DNA from: Nitrospirota bacterium
GTDB lineage: Bacteria > Nitrospirota > Thermodesulfovibrionia > Thermodesulfovibrionales > JdFR-85
Assembly: GCA_015492515.1 (NCBI GenBank)
Contig: WGEZ01000132.1
Location: 1 to 34,012, forward strand
Direction: 5' to 3'
Length of the DNA stretch: 34,012 nucleotides
The notes below the pieces were generated by a model. That model had not been told where the DNA came from. It searched no databases and saw nothing but the letters and a program-made list of their open reading frames with translations. Position numbers and translations under genes: made by a program. Below, piece by piece: positions 14,150 to 23,308 of the stretch (position 1 is the first letter of the stretch; every line of letters begins with the position of its first letter).

Positions 14150-16720
14150 ATGAAGAGCATACCGGAGAGGTTTTTCGAATCCGCCGGCATCTTCGGCGGG
14201 AAGGTCGCCTTCCGGTTCTTCCGGGAGGGCTGGAAAGAGCTCACCTACAGAGAGCTCGTCGATCATGTGGACGCCCTCTCAGGGGCGCTGCTGTCAGGGG
14301 GGCTGCGGAAGGGGGACAGGGTCTTCCTGAGCGCCGGGAACTCCCCCCTCTGGTGCGTCTGCTACCTCGCCCTCTCTTCAGCAGGCGGAGTGGCCGTCCC
14401 GGTGGACCCGGAGCTGACCGTCCCGGAGATGAGGAACCTCTTACTCGACGCCGAGGCCTCGTTCATCCTCCACGACTCCTCCACAGGGGGGAAGGTGAAG
14501 GAGGCTTCGGAGGGTCTCGCTGTCAGGGCATTCGATATGGAGAGGCTGTGCAGGCCGGGTGAGGAAGAGCCCTCCCGACGGAGACCACCCTTTCCCTCTG
14601 CCGGGGATACGGCATCGATCATATACACCTCGGGGACGACGGGAAGGCCCAAAGGGGTGGTGCTGACGCACGGCAACTTCTGTGCCGACGCCGACGCCGT
14701 CCTGGAGGCGGGCATCATCTCCGGAGAGGACAACGTCCTCTCCGTCCTTCCCCTCCATCACACCTATCCCTTCATGTGCACCTTCCTGGTACCCCTTCTT
14801 GCCGGTGCCACGGTGACATACCCTCCAGGGCTGAGCGGACCTGAACTTCTCGATACAATAAGGACCAGGGGGGTCACCATCCTTGTGGGTGTGCCTCAGC
14901 TTCTCGAGCTCTTCAGGAACAGGGTCCTGAAGGGCCTCGAGGAGGTCCCCCTGATGGGGAGGCTCGCCCCCCACGTGCTCGGCCTCCTCTACCTCCTCAG
15001 GAGCAGACTCCATCTGAACCCGGGGAGGCTTCTCTTCTCCTCGGTCCACAGCAGGTTCGGCAGGCAGTTCAGGTTCTTCACCTCAGGGGGGGCGAGGCTC
15101 GAACCGCGCGTGATGAAAGACCTCGAGGCCCTGGGGTTCACGGTCCTGGAGGGCTACGGCCTCACAGAGACCGCACCGGTTGTGGCCTTCAACCCGAAGG
15201 AGCGGAGGAAGCCCGGTTCGGCTGGAAAGCCGCTCAGCAACGCAGAGATAAAGATCGCCAGCGACGGAGAGGTGTTGATAAGGGGTCCGATGGTGATGAA
15301 GGGCTACTACAGGGACCCGGAGGAGACGGCGTCGGCCCTCCGGGAGGGATGGCTCCACACCGGAGACCTCGGCTACATGGACAGCGACGGCTATCTCTAT
15401 ATCACCGGCAGGAAGAAGGAGGTGATAGTACTCAGCTCGGGCAAGAACATCTATCCCGAAGACGTGGAGAGGCACTACCAGACCGTCCCACTGATCAAGG
15501 AACTCTGCGTCCTCGGCGGGGATGACGGACTCTATGCGGTTGTGGTGCCGGATCTGGAGAGGGCAAGGGAGCTGAAGATCGGCAATCTCCGGCAGTATCT
15601 CCGATGGGAGATCGACGCCGTATCCATGAAGCTCCCCTCCCACATGAGGCTGAAGGGCTTCGTCATCCATACCGGGCCCCTCCCGCGTACACCCCTCGGT
15701 AAGCTGAGGAGGTTCATGATCGGAGAGCTCCTCCGGCAGAGGGCGGAAGAGAGGAGGGAGACGGACGAGTCCCTTCTGAAGGATCGGGTCTCCTCGGCAG
15801 TGGTCTCATCCATCCGGGAGGTGACCGGCAGGGACACCCCGGTCAGAAGAACGGACAGCCTCGAACTGGACCTCAGGCTCGACAGCCTGAAGAGGATCGA
15901 GCTGATCGTAGCGCTCCAGAGGAACCTGGGGATGAGGCTTCCCGACGACTTCGTCCACGACGTCCAGACCGTGGATGAACTGATAGAGAAGGTGAGGTCG
16001 CTGGAGGGGGCGGAGGAGAGGGCGCTGGAGGCCGGTCTCCTCGGCGTGGAGGAAGGAGAGGAGGAGACCGCGGAGGGGCTCCTCCGGCAGGGGCTCCACG
16101 AGAGGGTCCTCTTCTTCATCCTTCATGGGCTCCTGAGGCTCCTCAGCAGGCTCTATTTCAGGCTCGAGATCAACGGCGCGGAGAGGCTTCCCGAGCCGCC
16201 CTTCATCATCGCACCGAACCACTCGAGCTATCTCGACGCCTTCCTCCTCGCCGCCGGCCTCCCCTTCAGGGTCTGCAACAACCTCTACTTCCAGGGGGCG
16301 AGGAGGTACTTCGAGGGGCCTGTCAGGGAGTGGTTCGCACATCTGACACACGTGGTGCCCATCGATCCCGACGCCTCCCTCCTCAGCGCCCTAAGGGTGA
16401 GCGCCTACCTCCTGAGGAAGGGCAGGTGTCTCTGTATCTTCCCCGAGGGCGGCAGGACCTTTGACGGAGAGGTGATGGAGTTCAAGAAGGGGGTGGGCAT
16501 GCTCGCCCTCGAGCTCGGTGTACCGGTCGTCCCGGTCTGCATCGAGGGCACCTTCAGGTCGATGCCGAGGGGTGCGGCCTTTCCGAAACCCCTCAAGGTC
16601 ACCATCCAGATCGGGACGCCGGTGGCACCGGTCGTCGAGGAGGGGACAGCCGATCCTCACCAGGCCTTCGCCGACAGGGTGAGGGCCGAGGTGCTCAGGA
16701 TGAAGGAGGAGGGGCCCTGA
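14150..16720 (+). CDS. Three-domain fusion: AMP-forming acyl ligase, acyl carrier domain, PlsC-type acyltransferase
   Basis: This 856-residue protein links three lipid-handling units. The first about 540 residues are an AMP-forming acyl-CoA/ACP synthetase. Its ATP loop is IIYTSGTTGRPKG, followed by GYGLTET, HTGDLGYMDSDGYLYITGRKKE and a late Lys in PRTPLGKLRR. A carrier-like domain at about residues 545-620 has the phosphopantetheine-type site LRLDSLKRIE. The C-terminal part is a glycerolipid acyltransferase with NHSSYLDAFL (NHxxxxD), FPEGGRTFDG and PVVPVCIEGT. It probably activates a free fatty acid, loads it on its own carrier and transfers it to a lysolipid or glycerophosphate. E. coli Aas has the same activities in the opposite order. 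ATG 14150 matches the ligase N-terminus; a GTG at 14027 would add a proline-rich, non-conserved 41 residues. Neither start has a strong ribosome site. Confidence 0.92.
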   Translation: MKSIPERFFESAGIFGGKVAFRFFREGWKELTYRELVDHVDALSGALLSGGLRKGDRVFLSAGNSPLWCVCYLALSSAGGVAVPVDPELTVPEMRNLLLDAEASFILHDSSTGGKVKEASEGLAVRAFDMERLCRPGEEEPSRRRPPFPSAGDTASIIYTSGTTGRPKGVVLTHGNFCADADAVLEAGIISGEDNVLSVLPLHHTYPFMCTFLVPLLAGATVTYPPGLSGPELLDTIRTRGVTILVGVPQLLELFRNRVLKGLEEVPLMGRLAPHVLGLLYLLRSRLHLNPGRLLFSSVHSRFGRQFRFFTSGGARLEPRVMKDLEALGFTVLEGYGLTETAPVVAFNPKERRKPGSAGKPLSNAEIKIASDGEVLIRGPMVMKGYYRDPEETASALREGWLHTGDLGYMDSDGYLYITGRKKEVIVLSSGKNIYPEDVERHYQTVPLIKELCVLGGDDGLYAVVVPDLERARELKIGNLRQYLRWEIDAVSMKLPSHMRLKGFVIHTGPLPRTPLGKLRRFMIGELLRQRAEERRETDESLLKDRVSSAVVSSIREVTGRDTPVRRTDSLELDLRLDSLKRIELIVALQRNLGMRLPDDFVHDVQTVDELIEKVRSLEGAEERALEAGLLGVEEGEEETAEGLLRQGLHERVLFFILHGLLRLLSRLYFRLEINGAERLPEPPFIIAPNHSSYLDAFLLAAGLPFRVCNNLYFQGARRYFEGPVREWFAHLTHVVPIDPDASLLSALRVSAYLLRKGRCLCIFPEGGRTFDGEVMEFKKGVGMLALELGVPVVPVCIEGTFRSMPRGAAFPKPLKVTIQIGTPVAPVVEEGTADPHQAFADRVRAEVLRMKEEGP

Positions 16721-16726
16721 CCCCTC

Positions 16727-17824
16727 TCAGCGGAGGAGGTGGAGGTTGCCGATCCTGACGTTGTCGAGCCCTGCATCCCGGGCGGCCTCGAGGCATCTAT
16801 AGGCCTGAGACTTCGAGGTCAGGGGCATGTCAGACATGTAAAAGTGCGGGTAAAAGGCGAGCAGGCTGTAAGGTATGCTCCGGTCTATGGAGGCGATGAA
16901 CCCCGCGATACCCCTCACCTCTTCTTCGTCGATGTACCCGGGGACAAGGAGGGTGCTTGCCACAAGCAGTGGAGGACGGGGTCTCCTCCCGATCTCCTCG
17001 CCCGCCAGGGCGAAGTTCTCCAGGGTCCTCCTGTTCGTGACGCCCGTGAGGGCGGTGTGCAGGTTCTCATCCCATGCCTTCAGGTCAAACTTGATACAGC
17101 CGCCGGATACAAGGGAGAGCTCTATCATCCCCTTGAGGAGCCCCCTCTGCATCGATCCATTAGTCTCCCAGCATATCCTGAGGATCCTGCCGGTGGTTCT
17201 CTCGAGGGCGAGCCTCGAGGCCTTCAGCGCGAAGGGGAGCTGTGGTGTCGGGTCTCCGCCGAAGTAGCATATGCAGGCGGTCCTGTCGTCGATATCGGAG
17301 AGGAGCCTCTCGACAGAGACCGTCTCCGCTCTCCTGGTCTCCTCCCTGAAGCGCCAGTTCTGGCAGTAGAGGCAGTTGAACGAGCAGGCGTGGAAGAAGA
17401 CCGCCAGGTTGGTGTAGCCGTATTCAGGGCCTGGACGGTGGGCGTAATCCGGATAGCCTGCCCCTGTGCCGCCAGGGCACACCCAGTCGGCGACGCAGTT
17501 CGTCGGTAGGGGGTCGTGGTACCACGACAGCCTCCCCTCATCCGATGACACACCGAGAAGCCTTCCGCCCTCGTTCCGCCGCAACCCGCAGTATCCCAGA
17601 CCGCCCTCCGGAATCCTGCACTCATTGACGCATATGTTACAGGGAAGCCCTCCGGGGTCCTCAGGAGGCCGCTCCGGCAGTCCGAAGGCCGCCCTGCTCC
17701 TTCCGTGGGCCTCCATCGCAACGGGGAGGGCCCTCTCCGGCCTTTCCCTGATACATCCCGGACAGACGCCCATCCCGGCCGAGATGTACCCCGAGGCTTC
17801 ACCACATATGCTGCACCGGGCCAC
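16727..17824 (-). CDS. Radical SAM protein (PflA/AmmeMemoRadiSam-like)
   Basis: This 365-residue protein is a radical SAM enzyme of the pyruvate-formate-lyase-activating-like group (COG1180). The iron-sulfur motif is CSFNCLYCQNW (CxxxCxxC). Further SAM-domain motifs include YFGGDPTPQ, ICWETNG and IKFDLKAW. Two extra Cys clusters precede it: a zinc-ribbon-like CSICG...CPGC, and CNICVNEC...CGLRRN. Such enzymes install glycyl radicals or modify other targets, but the target is not evident: no glycyl-radical enzyme, AMMECR1 or MEMO gene is in the window. It starts with GTG at 17824, with GAGGAGG ten bases upstream and a TATAAT box at 17855-17850. It converges with the ligase fusion, leaving six bases between the stops. 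Confidence 0.93.
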   Translation of the reverse strand: MARCSICGEASGYISAGMGVCPGCIRERPERALPVAMEAHGRSRAAFGLPERPPEDPGGLPCNICVNECRIPEGGLGYCGLRRNEGGRLLGVSSDEGRLSWYHDPLPTNCVADWVCPGGTGAGYPDYAHRPGPEYGYTNLAVFFHACSFNCLYCQNWRFREETRRAETVSVERLLSDIDDRTACICYFGGDPTPQLPFALKASRLALERTTGRILRICWETNGSMQRGLLKGMIELSLVSGGCIKFDLKAWDENLHTALTGVTNRRTLENFALAGEEIGRRPRPPLLVASTLLVPGYIDEEEVRGIAGFIASIDRSIPYSLLAFYPHFYMSDMPLTSKSQAYRCLEAARDAGLDNVRIGNLHLLR

Positions 17825-17849
17825 CCTTCAGGGACCTCCTCATACAACC

Positions 17850-17855
17850 ATTATA
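17850..17855 (-). promoter_or_regulatory. TATAAT -10 box for the radical SAM gene
   Basis: TATAAT on the minus strand gives a predicted start near 17843 and a leader of about 20 bases that includes the GAGGAGG ribosome site. No clear -35 is seen. It is divergent from the uvrA promoter 40 bases away. Confidence 0.58.
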
Positions 17856-17895
17856 CAGGATCACCCGGAGGGCTTCGCCATGGAGAGACCGGGTC

Positions 17896-17904
17896 TGCTA
17901 TAAT
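17896..17904 (+). promoter_or_regulatory. Extended -10 promoter of uvrA
   Basis: TGCTATAAT is a strong extended -10 element, identical to those at 3345 and 28231. Transcription should start near 17911, giving an unusually long leader of about 119 bases before the uvrA ATG at 18030. No LexA-like operator is recognised. Confidence 0.7.
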
Positions 17905-17927
17905 GTCTATTCAGGGGCCGGCCGTTC

Positions 17928-18016
17928 CCGCGGCCTCGCCGCGGAGAGGAGGACCCCCTCTTTCGGTGCTCTCTTTCAGAGAGCAGCTGAAACCCCACGG
18001 TGTTTGACCCTGTGGG
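17928..18016 (+). promoter_or_regulatory. Serial hairpins in the uvrA leader
   Basis: Three inverted repeats lie in the uvrA leader. CCGCGG pairs across five bases (17928-17944). GCTCTCT pairs with AGAGAGC across three bases (17968-17984). CCCAC pairs with GTGGG across 13 bases (17994-18016), just before the ATG. The last could affect ribosome access. No known riboswitch class is recognised. Confidence 0.45.
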
Positions 18017-18029
18017 CGGGACGAAGCAT

Positions 18030-20822
18030 ATGCACTATCTGGTGATCGAAGGGGCTCGACAGAACAACCTGAAGAACATATCCCTCAGGCTTCCCCACAA
18101 CAGCGTCATCGCCGTGACAGGGCTCTCCGGATCGGGGAAGTCCTCCCTCGCCTTCGACACCATATTCGCCGAAGGGCAGTGGAGGTTCATCGAATCCCTC
18201 TCCACCTATGCGAGGCTCTTCCTCGAGAAGCTCGACCGTCCCGACGTCGACGCCATACACAACATCAGACCCGCCATCGCCCTTGAGCAGAAGAACCCCG
18301 TGAAGGGTTCGCGTTCCACCGTGGGCACCCTCACCGAGCTGTACGACCTCTTCCGTGTACTCTTCGCCAGGGTCGCGAGGCCCTACTGTCCGGAGTGCGG
18401 TGAGGAGGTGAGGAGGTGGAGCGTGGACGCCGTAATAACGGAGCTCCTCGGACATCACCGGGGTGAACGCGCGCTGATCACCTTCGAGACCGACCAGGCC
18501 CCCGGAGAGCTGATGAAGAGGGGCTACTACCGCATATGGGACGGCCGGGAGATAACGGAGCTGGAGGCTCACGGGACCGGACGGAGGAGGACCCGGCCCC
18601 TGGAGGTGGTTGTCGACAGGCTCGTGATAAAGGACGACCCGAGGATGGCCGATTCGATCGAGCTCGCCTACAGGGAAGGCGGCGGGAGGGTGAGGGTCTA
18701 CATCTTCAGACAGGACGACGGCTCCCTCACCATCACACCCCTGAGCTTCTCCGTGGAGAACAGGTGCGACTCCTGCGGCACCGAGGTGCCTGAACCGACC
18801 CCCCTGCTCTTCTCCTTCAACCATCCCGTCGGCGCCTGTCCGGAATGCAAGGGGTTCGGCAACCTGTTGAGATACGACAGGGAGCTCATCGTACCCGACC
18901 CGTCCCTCTCCATCGCAGAGGGGGCGATAGAGCCCTGGGAGAAGCCCGGTGCCAGGTGGTGGAAGGAGCAGCTCCTCAGACATGCCAAGAAGGCGGGCAT
19001 CGACGTCCAGAAGCCCTTCTCCGAACTGACGGAGAGGGAGAAGGAGAGGGTGTTCTCGGGCGACAGCCACTTCTACGGGGTGGATGACTTCTTCGAGGAC
19101 CTCGAGGGCAGACGTTACAAGCTCCACGTCAGGGTCTTCCTCAGCCGCTACAGGTCTCCTGTGAGATGCCCCTCCTGCAGGGGCAAGAGGCTGAGGCGGG
19201 AGTCGCTCGCCTACCGGATAGCCGGGCTGGATATCGCAGAGCTCGGGGAGATGCCGATAGGGGAACTCATCGATTTCTTCAGAAGACTGACGCTCACCCC
19301 CTATGAACACAGGGTCTCCAGGGAGGTGCTGAGGCAGATAAAGATGAAGCTGGGGTTCCTCGCAAGGGTGGGGCTGGACTATCTTACCCTCAACCGGCTG
19401 GGCAAGACCCTCTCAGGAGGCGAGTACCAGAGGGTCAACCTGGCGAACCAGATCGGGGCGCGCCTCACCGGCACCCTCTACGTCCTGGACGAGCCCACCG
19501 TGGGGCTCCACGCAAGGGACACCGAGAGGATTGCAGAGATCATCAGGGAGATCGCCTCCCTGGGCAACACGGTGGTCGTGGTGGAGCATGACAGGAAGGT
19601 GATCGACTCCTCGGACTGGATCGTCGAACTCGGCCCCGGTGGAGGCCAGAAGGGCGGTGAGGTCATCTACTCCGGTGAGAGGGAGGGCTTTCTGAGGACC
19701 GATACCCTGACGGCGAGATACCTGAAGGGGCTCGACAGAGAAAGGCTGAGGCCCCTCCGCAAGGAGGGACCCCTCCGCGGAGGACGCCTCACCCTCCGGG
19801 GGGCCAGGGGAAACAACCTCAAGGGCATAGACCTCGCGATCCCCCTCGGCAGCTTCACCGTCGTCACCGGTGTCTCGGGCTCCGGCAAGAGCTCCCTCGT
19901 CGTGGAGACCCTGTACAGGGCGCTGGCCCGTCATTTCAGGCAGTCCTACGAACACCCCCTCCCCTTCGACTCTCTCGAAGGGGTTGAAGAGCTGAAGGGG
20001 GTGCGTCTCATCGACCAGACGCCCATCGGGAGGACGCCCCGTTCAAACCCTGTGACCTACCTCAAGATATTCGATCTCATAAGGAGGCTCTTTGCAGAGC
20101 AGCCCCACTCGAGGACCCACGGATACAGCCCCGGTTTCTTCTCTTTCAACGTCCCCGGCGGCAGGTGCGAGCGGTGCAAGGGGGAGGGGTTCGAGAGGCT
20201 CGAGATGTACTTCTTCGAGGACCTCTTCGTCAGGTGCGAGGAGTGTGGGGGCAGACGGTACGGACCGGAGGCGCTGAAGGTGACCTACCGCGGCAGGAAC
20301 ATACACGAGGTCCTCGAGATGACCGTGGACGAGGCGGTACGGTTCTTCTCCTCGGAGGAGCAGATTCGTGCACGGCTTTCGATCATGCAGGAGATCGCCC
20401 TCGGCTACCTCAGGCTCGGCCAGTCGGCGACGACCCTATCGGGAGGCGAGGCCCAGAGGCTGAAGATCTGTGCGGAGCTGGGCGGTGCAAAGAGGAAGGG
20501 CCTTCTGTACATACTTGATGAGCCGACCGTGGGGCTCCATTACAGGGACGTCCTTGCCCTCCTGAGGGTGCTCAGACGCCTCGTGGACGAGGGGAGCACC
20601 GTGGTCGTGATAGAGCACAACCTCGACGTTGTGAGCGTTGCCGACTGGGTGGTCGACCTCGGCCCGGAGGGAGGGCCTGACGGCGGCGGCATCATCTTCG
20701 AGGGCCCTCCGGCAGGGCTCCTGCACTGCAGGAGGTCCTACACGGGGAGGCATCTCGCTAAGGAAGGCTACGGGCTGGAGGGGGCGTTCCAGACCTCCGG
20801 CGTCTCAGGCGATGTTCCTTAA
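18030..20822 (+). CDS. uvrA: UvrA excinuclease ATPase subunit (divergent)
   Basis: This 930-residue protein is UvrA, the damage-scanning ATPase of nucleotide excision repair that loads UvrB. Two ABC modules are visible: Walker A GLSGSGKSS at residues 31-39 with signature LSGGEYQRVNLANQ, and GVSGSGKSS near 612 with LSGGEAQRLKICAE. Both zinc modules remain: one CxxC-20-CxxC at about residues 246-274, and one pair near 713-740 (CERC, CEEC). The UvrB-binding region between the first Cys pair and the zinc module is present. Divergent points include EGQWRFIESLSTYARLF and LEQKNPVKGSRSTVGT, where canonical UvrA has RYVESLS and DQKTTSRNPRSTVGT, so a paralogue cannot be excluded. ATG 18030 fits the family N-terminus; a GTG at 18000 is in frame. 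The stop overlaps fxsA by 11 bases. Confidence 0.93.
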   Translation: MHYLVIEGARQNNLKNISLRLPHNSVIAVTGLSGSGKSSLAFDTIFAEGQWRFIESLSTYARLFLEKLDRPDVDAIHNIRPAIALEQKNPVKGSRSTVGTLTELYDLFRVLFARVARPYCPECGEEVRRWSVDAVITELLGHHRGERALITFETDQAPGELMKRGYYRIWDGREITELEAHGTGRRRTRPLEVVVDRLVIKDDPRMADSIELAYREGGGRVRVYIFRQDDGSLTITPLSFSVENRCDSCGTEVPEPTPLLFSFNHPVGACPECKGFGNLLRYDRELIVPDPSLSIAEGAIEPWEKPGARWWKEQLLRHAKKAGIDVQKPFSELTEREKERVFSGDSHFYGVDDFFEDLEGRRYKLHVRVFLSRYRSPVRCPSCRGKRLRRESLAYRIAGLDIAELGEMPIGELIDFFRRLTLTPYEHRVSREVLRQIKMKLGFLARVGLDYLTLNRLGKTLSGGEYQRVNLANQIGARLTGTLYVLDEPTVGLHARDTERIAEIIREIASLGNTVVVVEHDRKVIDSSDWIVELGPGGGQKGGEVIYSGEREGFLRTDTLTARYLKGLDRERLRPLRKEGPLRGGRLTLRGARGNNLKGIDLAIPLGSFTVVTGVSGSGKSSLVVETLYRALARHFRQSYEHPLPFDSLEGVEELKGVRLIDQTPIGRTPRSNPVTYLKIFDLIRRLFAEQPHSRTHGYSPGFFSFNVPGGRCERCKGEGFERLEMYFFEDLFVRCEECGGRRYGPEALKVTYRGRNIHEVLEMTVDEAVRFFSSEEQIRARLSIMQEIALGYLRLGQSATTLSGGEAQRLKICAELGGAKRKGLLYILDEPTVGLHYRDVLALLRVLRRLVDEGSTVVVIEHNLDVVSVADWVVDLGPEGGPDGGGIIFEGPPAGLLHCRRSYTGRHLAKEGYGLEGAFQTSGVSGDVP

Positions 20823-21192
20823 GCTCTTCCTGATATTCACCGTCGTCCCCGTTGTGGAGCTCACCCTCCTGATTAAGGTGGGCTCGATCATCGGTGCCCT
20901 GAACACGATAGCGCTCGTGATACTGACCGCCGTCGTCGGAGCATACATGGTGAGGCTGGAGGGGCTCGGGGTGATGTACCGCATCCAGCGGAACATGATG
21001 GAAGGCGTATTCCCGGCCGAGGAGCTGATCGACGGGACGATGATCCTCGTTGCTGGAGCCCTCCTTCTCACTCCCGGGTTCATCACCGACTTCATCGGCT
21101 TCCTGATGGTCTTCCCCGGCTCCAGGAGGGTGATCAAGGGGGTTGCAAAGCGTTATATACAGAGGCGGATAACCACGATACATCCCGGGTAG
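20812..21192 (+). CDS. fxsA: FxsA family inner-membrane protein
   Basis: This 126-residue protein is FxsA-like, a small inner-membrane protein known in E. coli for easing phage T7 exclusion by the F plasmid; its normal role is unknown. The N-terminus MFLKLFLIFTVVPVVELTLL is the family signature. Three or four hydrophobic helices follow, including LNTIALVILTAVVGAYMV and GALLLTPGFITDFIGFLMV, and the protein ends in a basic tail. The ATG at 20812 lies inside the last codons of uvrA, so it is translationally coupled. The downstream gene begins 13 bases after its stop. Confidence 0.93.
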   Translation: MFLKLFLIFTVVPVVELTLLIKVGSIIGALNTIALVILTAVVGAYMVRLEGLGVMYRIQRNMMEGVFPAEELIDGTMILVAGALLLTPGFITDFIGFLMVFPGSRRVIKGVAKRYIQRRITTIHPG

Positions 21193-21205
21193 CACCGATC
21201 CGTAA

Positions 21206-23299
21206 ATGAACAGGGAGACAGCAGAGAAGATCGAGACCATAATAAGGGCCCTCACAGGTCCTGGAGACCGCGGGGAGCCGTTGACCGGGATCGATATCTC
21301 GGAGCAGTTCCGTCCGGAGGAGGTGTCTCCCGCTGCAATCGCCGCAAACCTGAACGCGGCCTTTCTGATCGTCCTCTCCGGAGGGTTCCATCCCCTGTAC
21401 CGGGAGGCGGAGGATTATATCCGTAGAAGGAAGGCCGATCCATCCTGGCGGGAGGCGGTCGAGTTCTACGATGAGGGCCCCGGCATCCTCCACTCCGAGA
21501 TCGCTGACGCATGCTCCAGGGAGAGGCGGTTTGAAGAGGAGCTCCACCGGTTGTATTCATGGATCAGGGGGGCCGGGGACCTGACGGACCGCAAGGAGAC
21601 GATCAAGAGGTTATGGGCGGTCTTCTTTCCCGAGGGCCTCTCCCTCTGTGAGGAGAGGGAGAGGGCGATCGGACTGCTCCGGGAGAAGAGGAGGGTGGAC
21701 CTCACGGGGCTGAACCCCTCACCGATAAGGGACCCGGCGCGGGAGGTCCTTTTCACGTCCAACGTCCTGCTCACCATACCCTCCCGTTCCGTGGACATAG
21801 ACGAGCTTCCCTTCGGCACCTCCCTCCGGGAGGGGTTGAAGAGGGCCGTAGAGGAGGAGCAGCTCTACTGGTATGACCATCCGATCCAGATCGGGGTGGA
21901 GAGGGAGAGGAACGAGGTGATATACGGGCTGACGGGGCTGGATGAGGCGGTGGCCTTCGAGAAGGAGCGCGGAACAGTGGACGGAGGTGCGAGGCTCAGC
22001 TGTCTCCTCTCCGTCTCCGTCACCCACAGGGGGCTTCAGGGGATAGCGAAGGAGTATCTGGAGGGTGAGCTCCGGAGGAGCGACATCCGGCACCTCGACC
22101 TCTATATATTCACAGAGGCAGAGACGTCGAGGCTCCTGGAGGAGGTACTGATCCCGGCAGCGGAGCGGTATATGGAAGGCGCCGACTGCGGCCTGCTGAG
22201 GGAGGTCATCGGGGTGGACGGCGAGTACGGCAGGCATTACAGCTTCCTGAAGGCGATCGCGGCCCTGTGGCAGGTCCTCGTCGATCAGAGGGTCAGGGGG
22301 ACCTTCAAGATAGACCTGGATCAGGTCTTCCCCCAGAGGGAGCTGGTGGAGCAGAGCGGTGCCTCCGCCTTTGAGCATCTCAAGACACCCCTCTGGGGTG
22401 CGGAAGGGATAGAGAGCGGGGGCGGTGAGGTGGAGCTGGGAATGATAGCCGGCGCCCTCGTGAACAAGGCCGACATAGCAACCTCCCTGTACACCCCGGA
22501 TGTATGCCTCCAGGAGAGGGAGCTCACCGCCGACGAGCTCGTCTTCTTCAGCCGGCTCCCCCAGGCCCTCTCCACCGAAGCGGAGATGATGACACGCTAC
22601 AGGGGCGAGGATATCGACGGTGAGAGGCGGTGCATCCAGAGGGTCCATGTGACAGGGGGCACCTGCGGCATCCTTGTCCGGAGCCTGAGGAGACACAGGC
22701 CCTTCACTCCGACCTTCATAGGCCGTGCGGAGGACCAGGCCTACCTCCTGTCCGTGCTCTTCAAGGGCAGGGGGAAGAGACTCAGATACGTCCACAAGGA
22801 CGGGCTGATCATGCGTCATGACAAGGAGGCCTTTGCCGGAGAGGCGATCAGGACGGCCTATGCGGGAAAGCTGATCGGCGATTACGCCCGCGGCCTCTGG
22901 TTCACCTTCTATGCACGCGCCCTGCCGTGGCCTCTGGAGGAGACAAAGAAGGTGATCGATCCCTTCACGGGTTGCTTCGTATCCTCCGTGCCGTTCACCC
23001 TGGCCTATCTGAGACTGGCGCTGAAGGCGGCCTCGTTCTTCAAGGATGGGAAGGATCAGGAGGGGCTCGAACTCCTGCAGATTGGCACAAGACGTCTTCA
23101 CCGGGTGATCGGGAGGCTCCTCGGTGAACCCGAGCCCCTGACCAAGGCCTACCAGAGGGAAAGGGATGGATGGGAGATGTACTATGACGTCCTGGACCGC
23201 CTCGAGGAGGGTCTTCACAGAGGCGATGCCTTCGCCCTCGAGATCCGGAGGAGGGCGAGGGGCCTGATCGAGGACTGCAGGATGAATCTGAAGGCATAG
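21206..23299 (+). CDS. Large uncharacterised protein, possible GT-A glycosyltransferase-like
   Basis: I do not recognise this 697-residue protein with certainty. It is soluble, with no signal peptide or membrane segment. The centre resembles a GT-A nucleotide-sugar transferase: a DxD-like GTFKIDLDQVFPQ, then ADIATSLYTPDV, then FIGRAEDQAYLLS, where an ED(Q) motif might be the catalytic base, and LRYVHKDGLIMRHDKEAF with late histidines. Before it is a helical N-terminal part of about 180 residues; after it is a helical region (LRLALKAASFFKDG). A nucleotide-sugar transferase or transferase-like regulator is my best guess, held weakly. The ATG at 21206 has no good ribosome site. The gene lies 13 bases after fxsA and nine bases before a cupin gene, which suggests an operon. 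Confidence 0.7.
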   Translation: MNRETAEKIETIIRALTGPGDRGEPLTGIDISEQFRPEEVSPAAIAANLNAAFLIVLSGGFHPLYREAEDYIRRRKADPSWREAVEFYDEGPGILHSEIADACSRERRFEEELHRLYSWIRGAGDLTDRKETIKRLWAVFFPEGLSLCEERERAIGLLREKRRVDLTGLNPSPIRDPAREVLFTSNVLLTIPSRSVDIDELPFGTSLREGLKRAVEEEQLYWYDHPIQIGVERERNEVIYGLTGLDEAVAFEKERGTVDGGARLSCLLSVSVTHRGLQGIAKEYLEGELRRSDIRHLDLYIFTEAETSRLLEEVLIPAAERYMEGADCGLLREVIGVDGEYGRHYSFLKAIAALWQVLVDQRVRGTFKIDLDQVFPQRELVEQSGASAFEHLKTPLWGAEGIESGGGEVELGMIAGALVNKADIATSLYTPDVCLQERELTADELVFFSRLPQALSTEAEMMTRYRGEDIDGERRCIQRVHVTGGTCGILVRSLRRHRPFTPTFIGRAEDQAYLLSVLFKGRGKRLRYVHKDGLIMRHDKEAFAGEAIRTAYAGKLIGDYARGLWFTFYARALPWPLEETKKVIDPFTGCFVSSVPFTLAYLRLALKAASFFKDGKDQEGLELLQIGTRRLHRVIGRLLGEPEPLTKAYQRERDGWEMYYDVLDRLEEGLHRGDAFALEIRRRARGLIEDCRMNLKA

Positions 23300-23308
23300 G
23301 AGGGCTTT

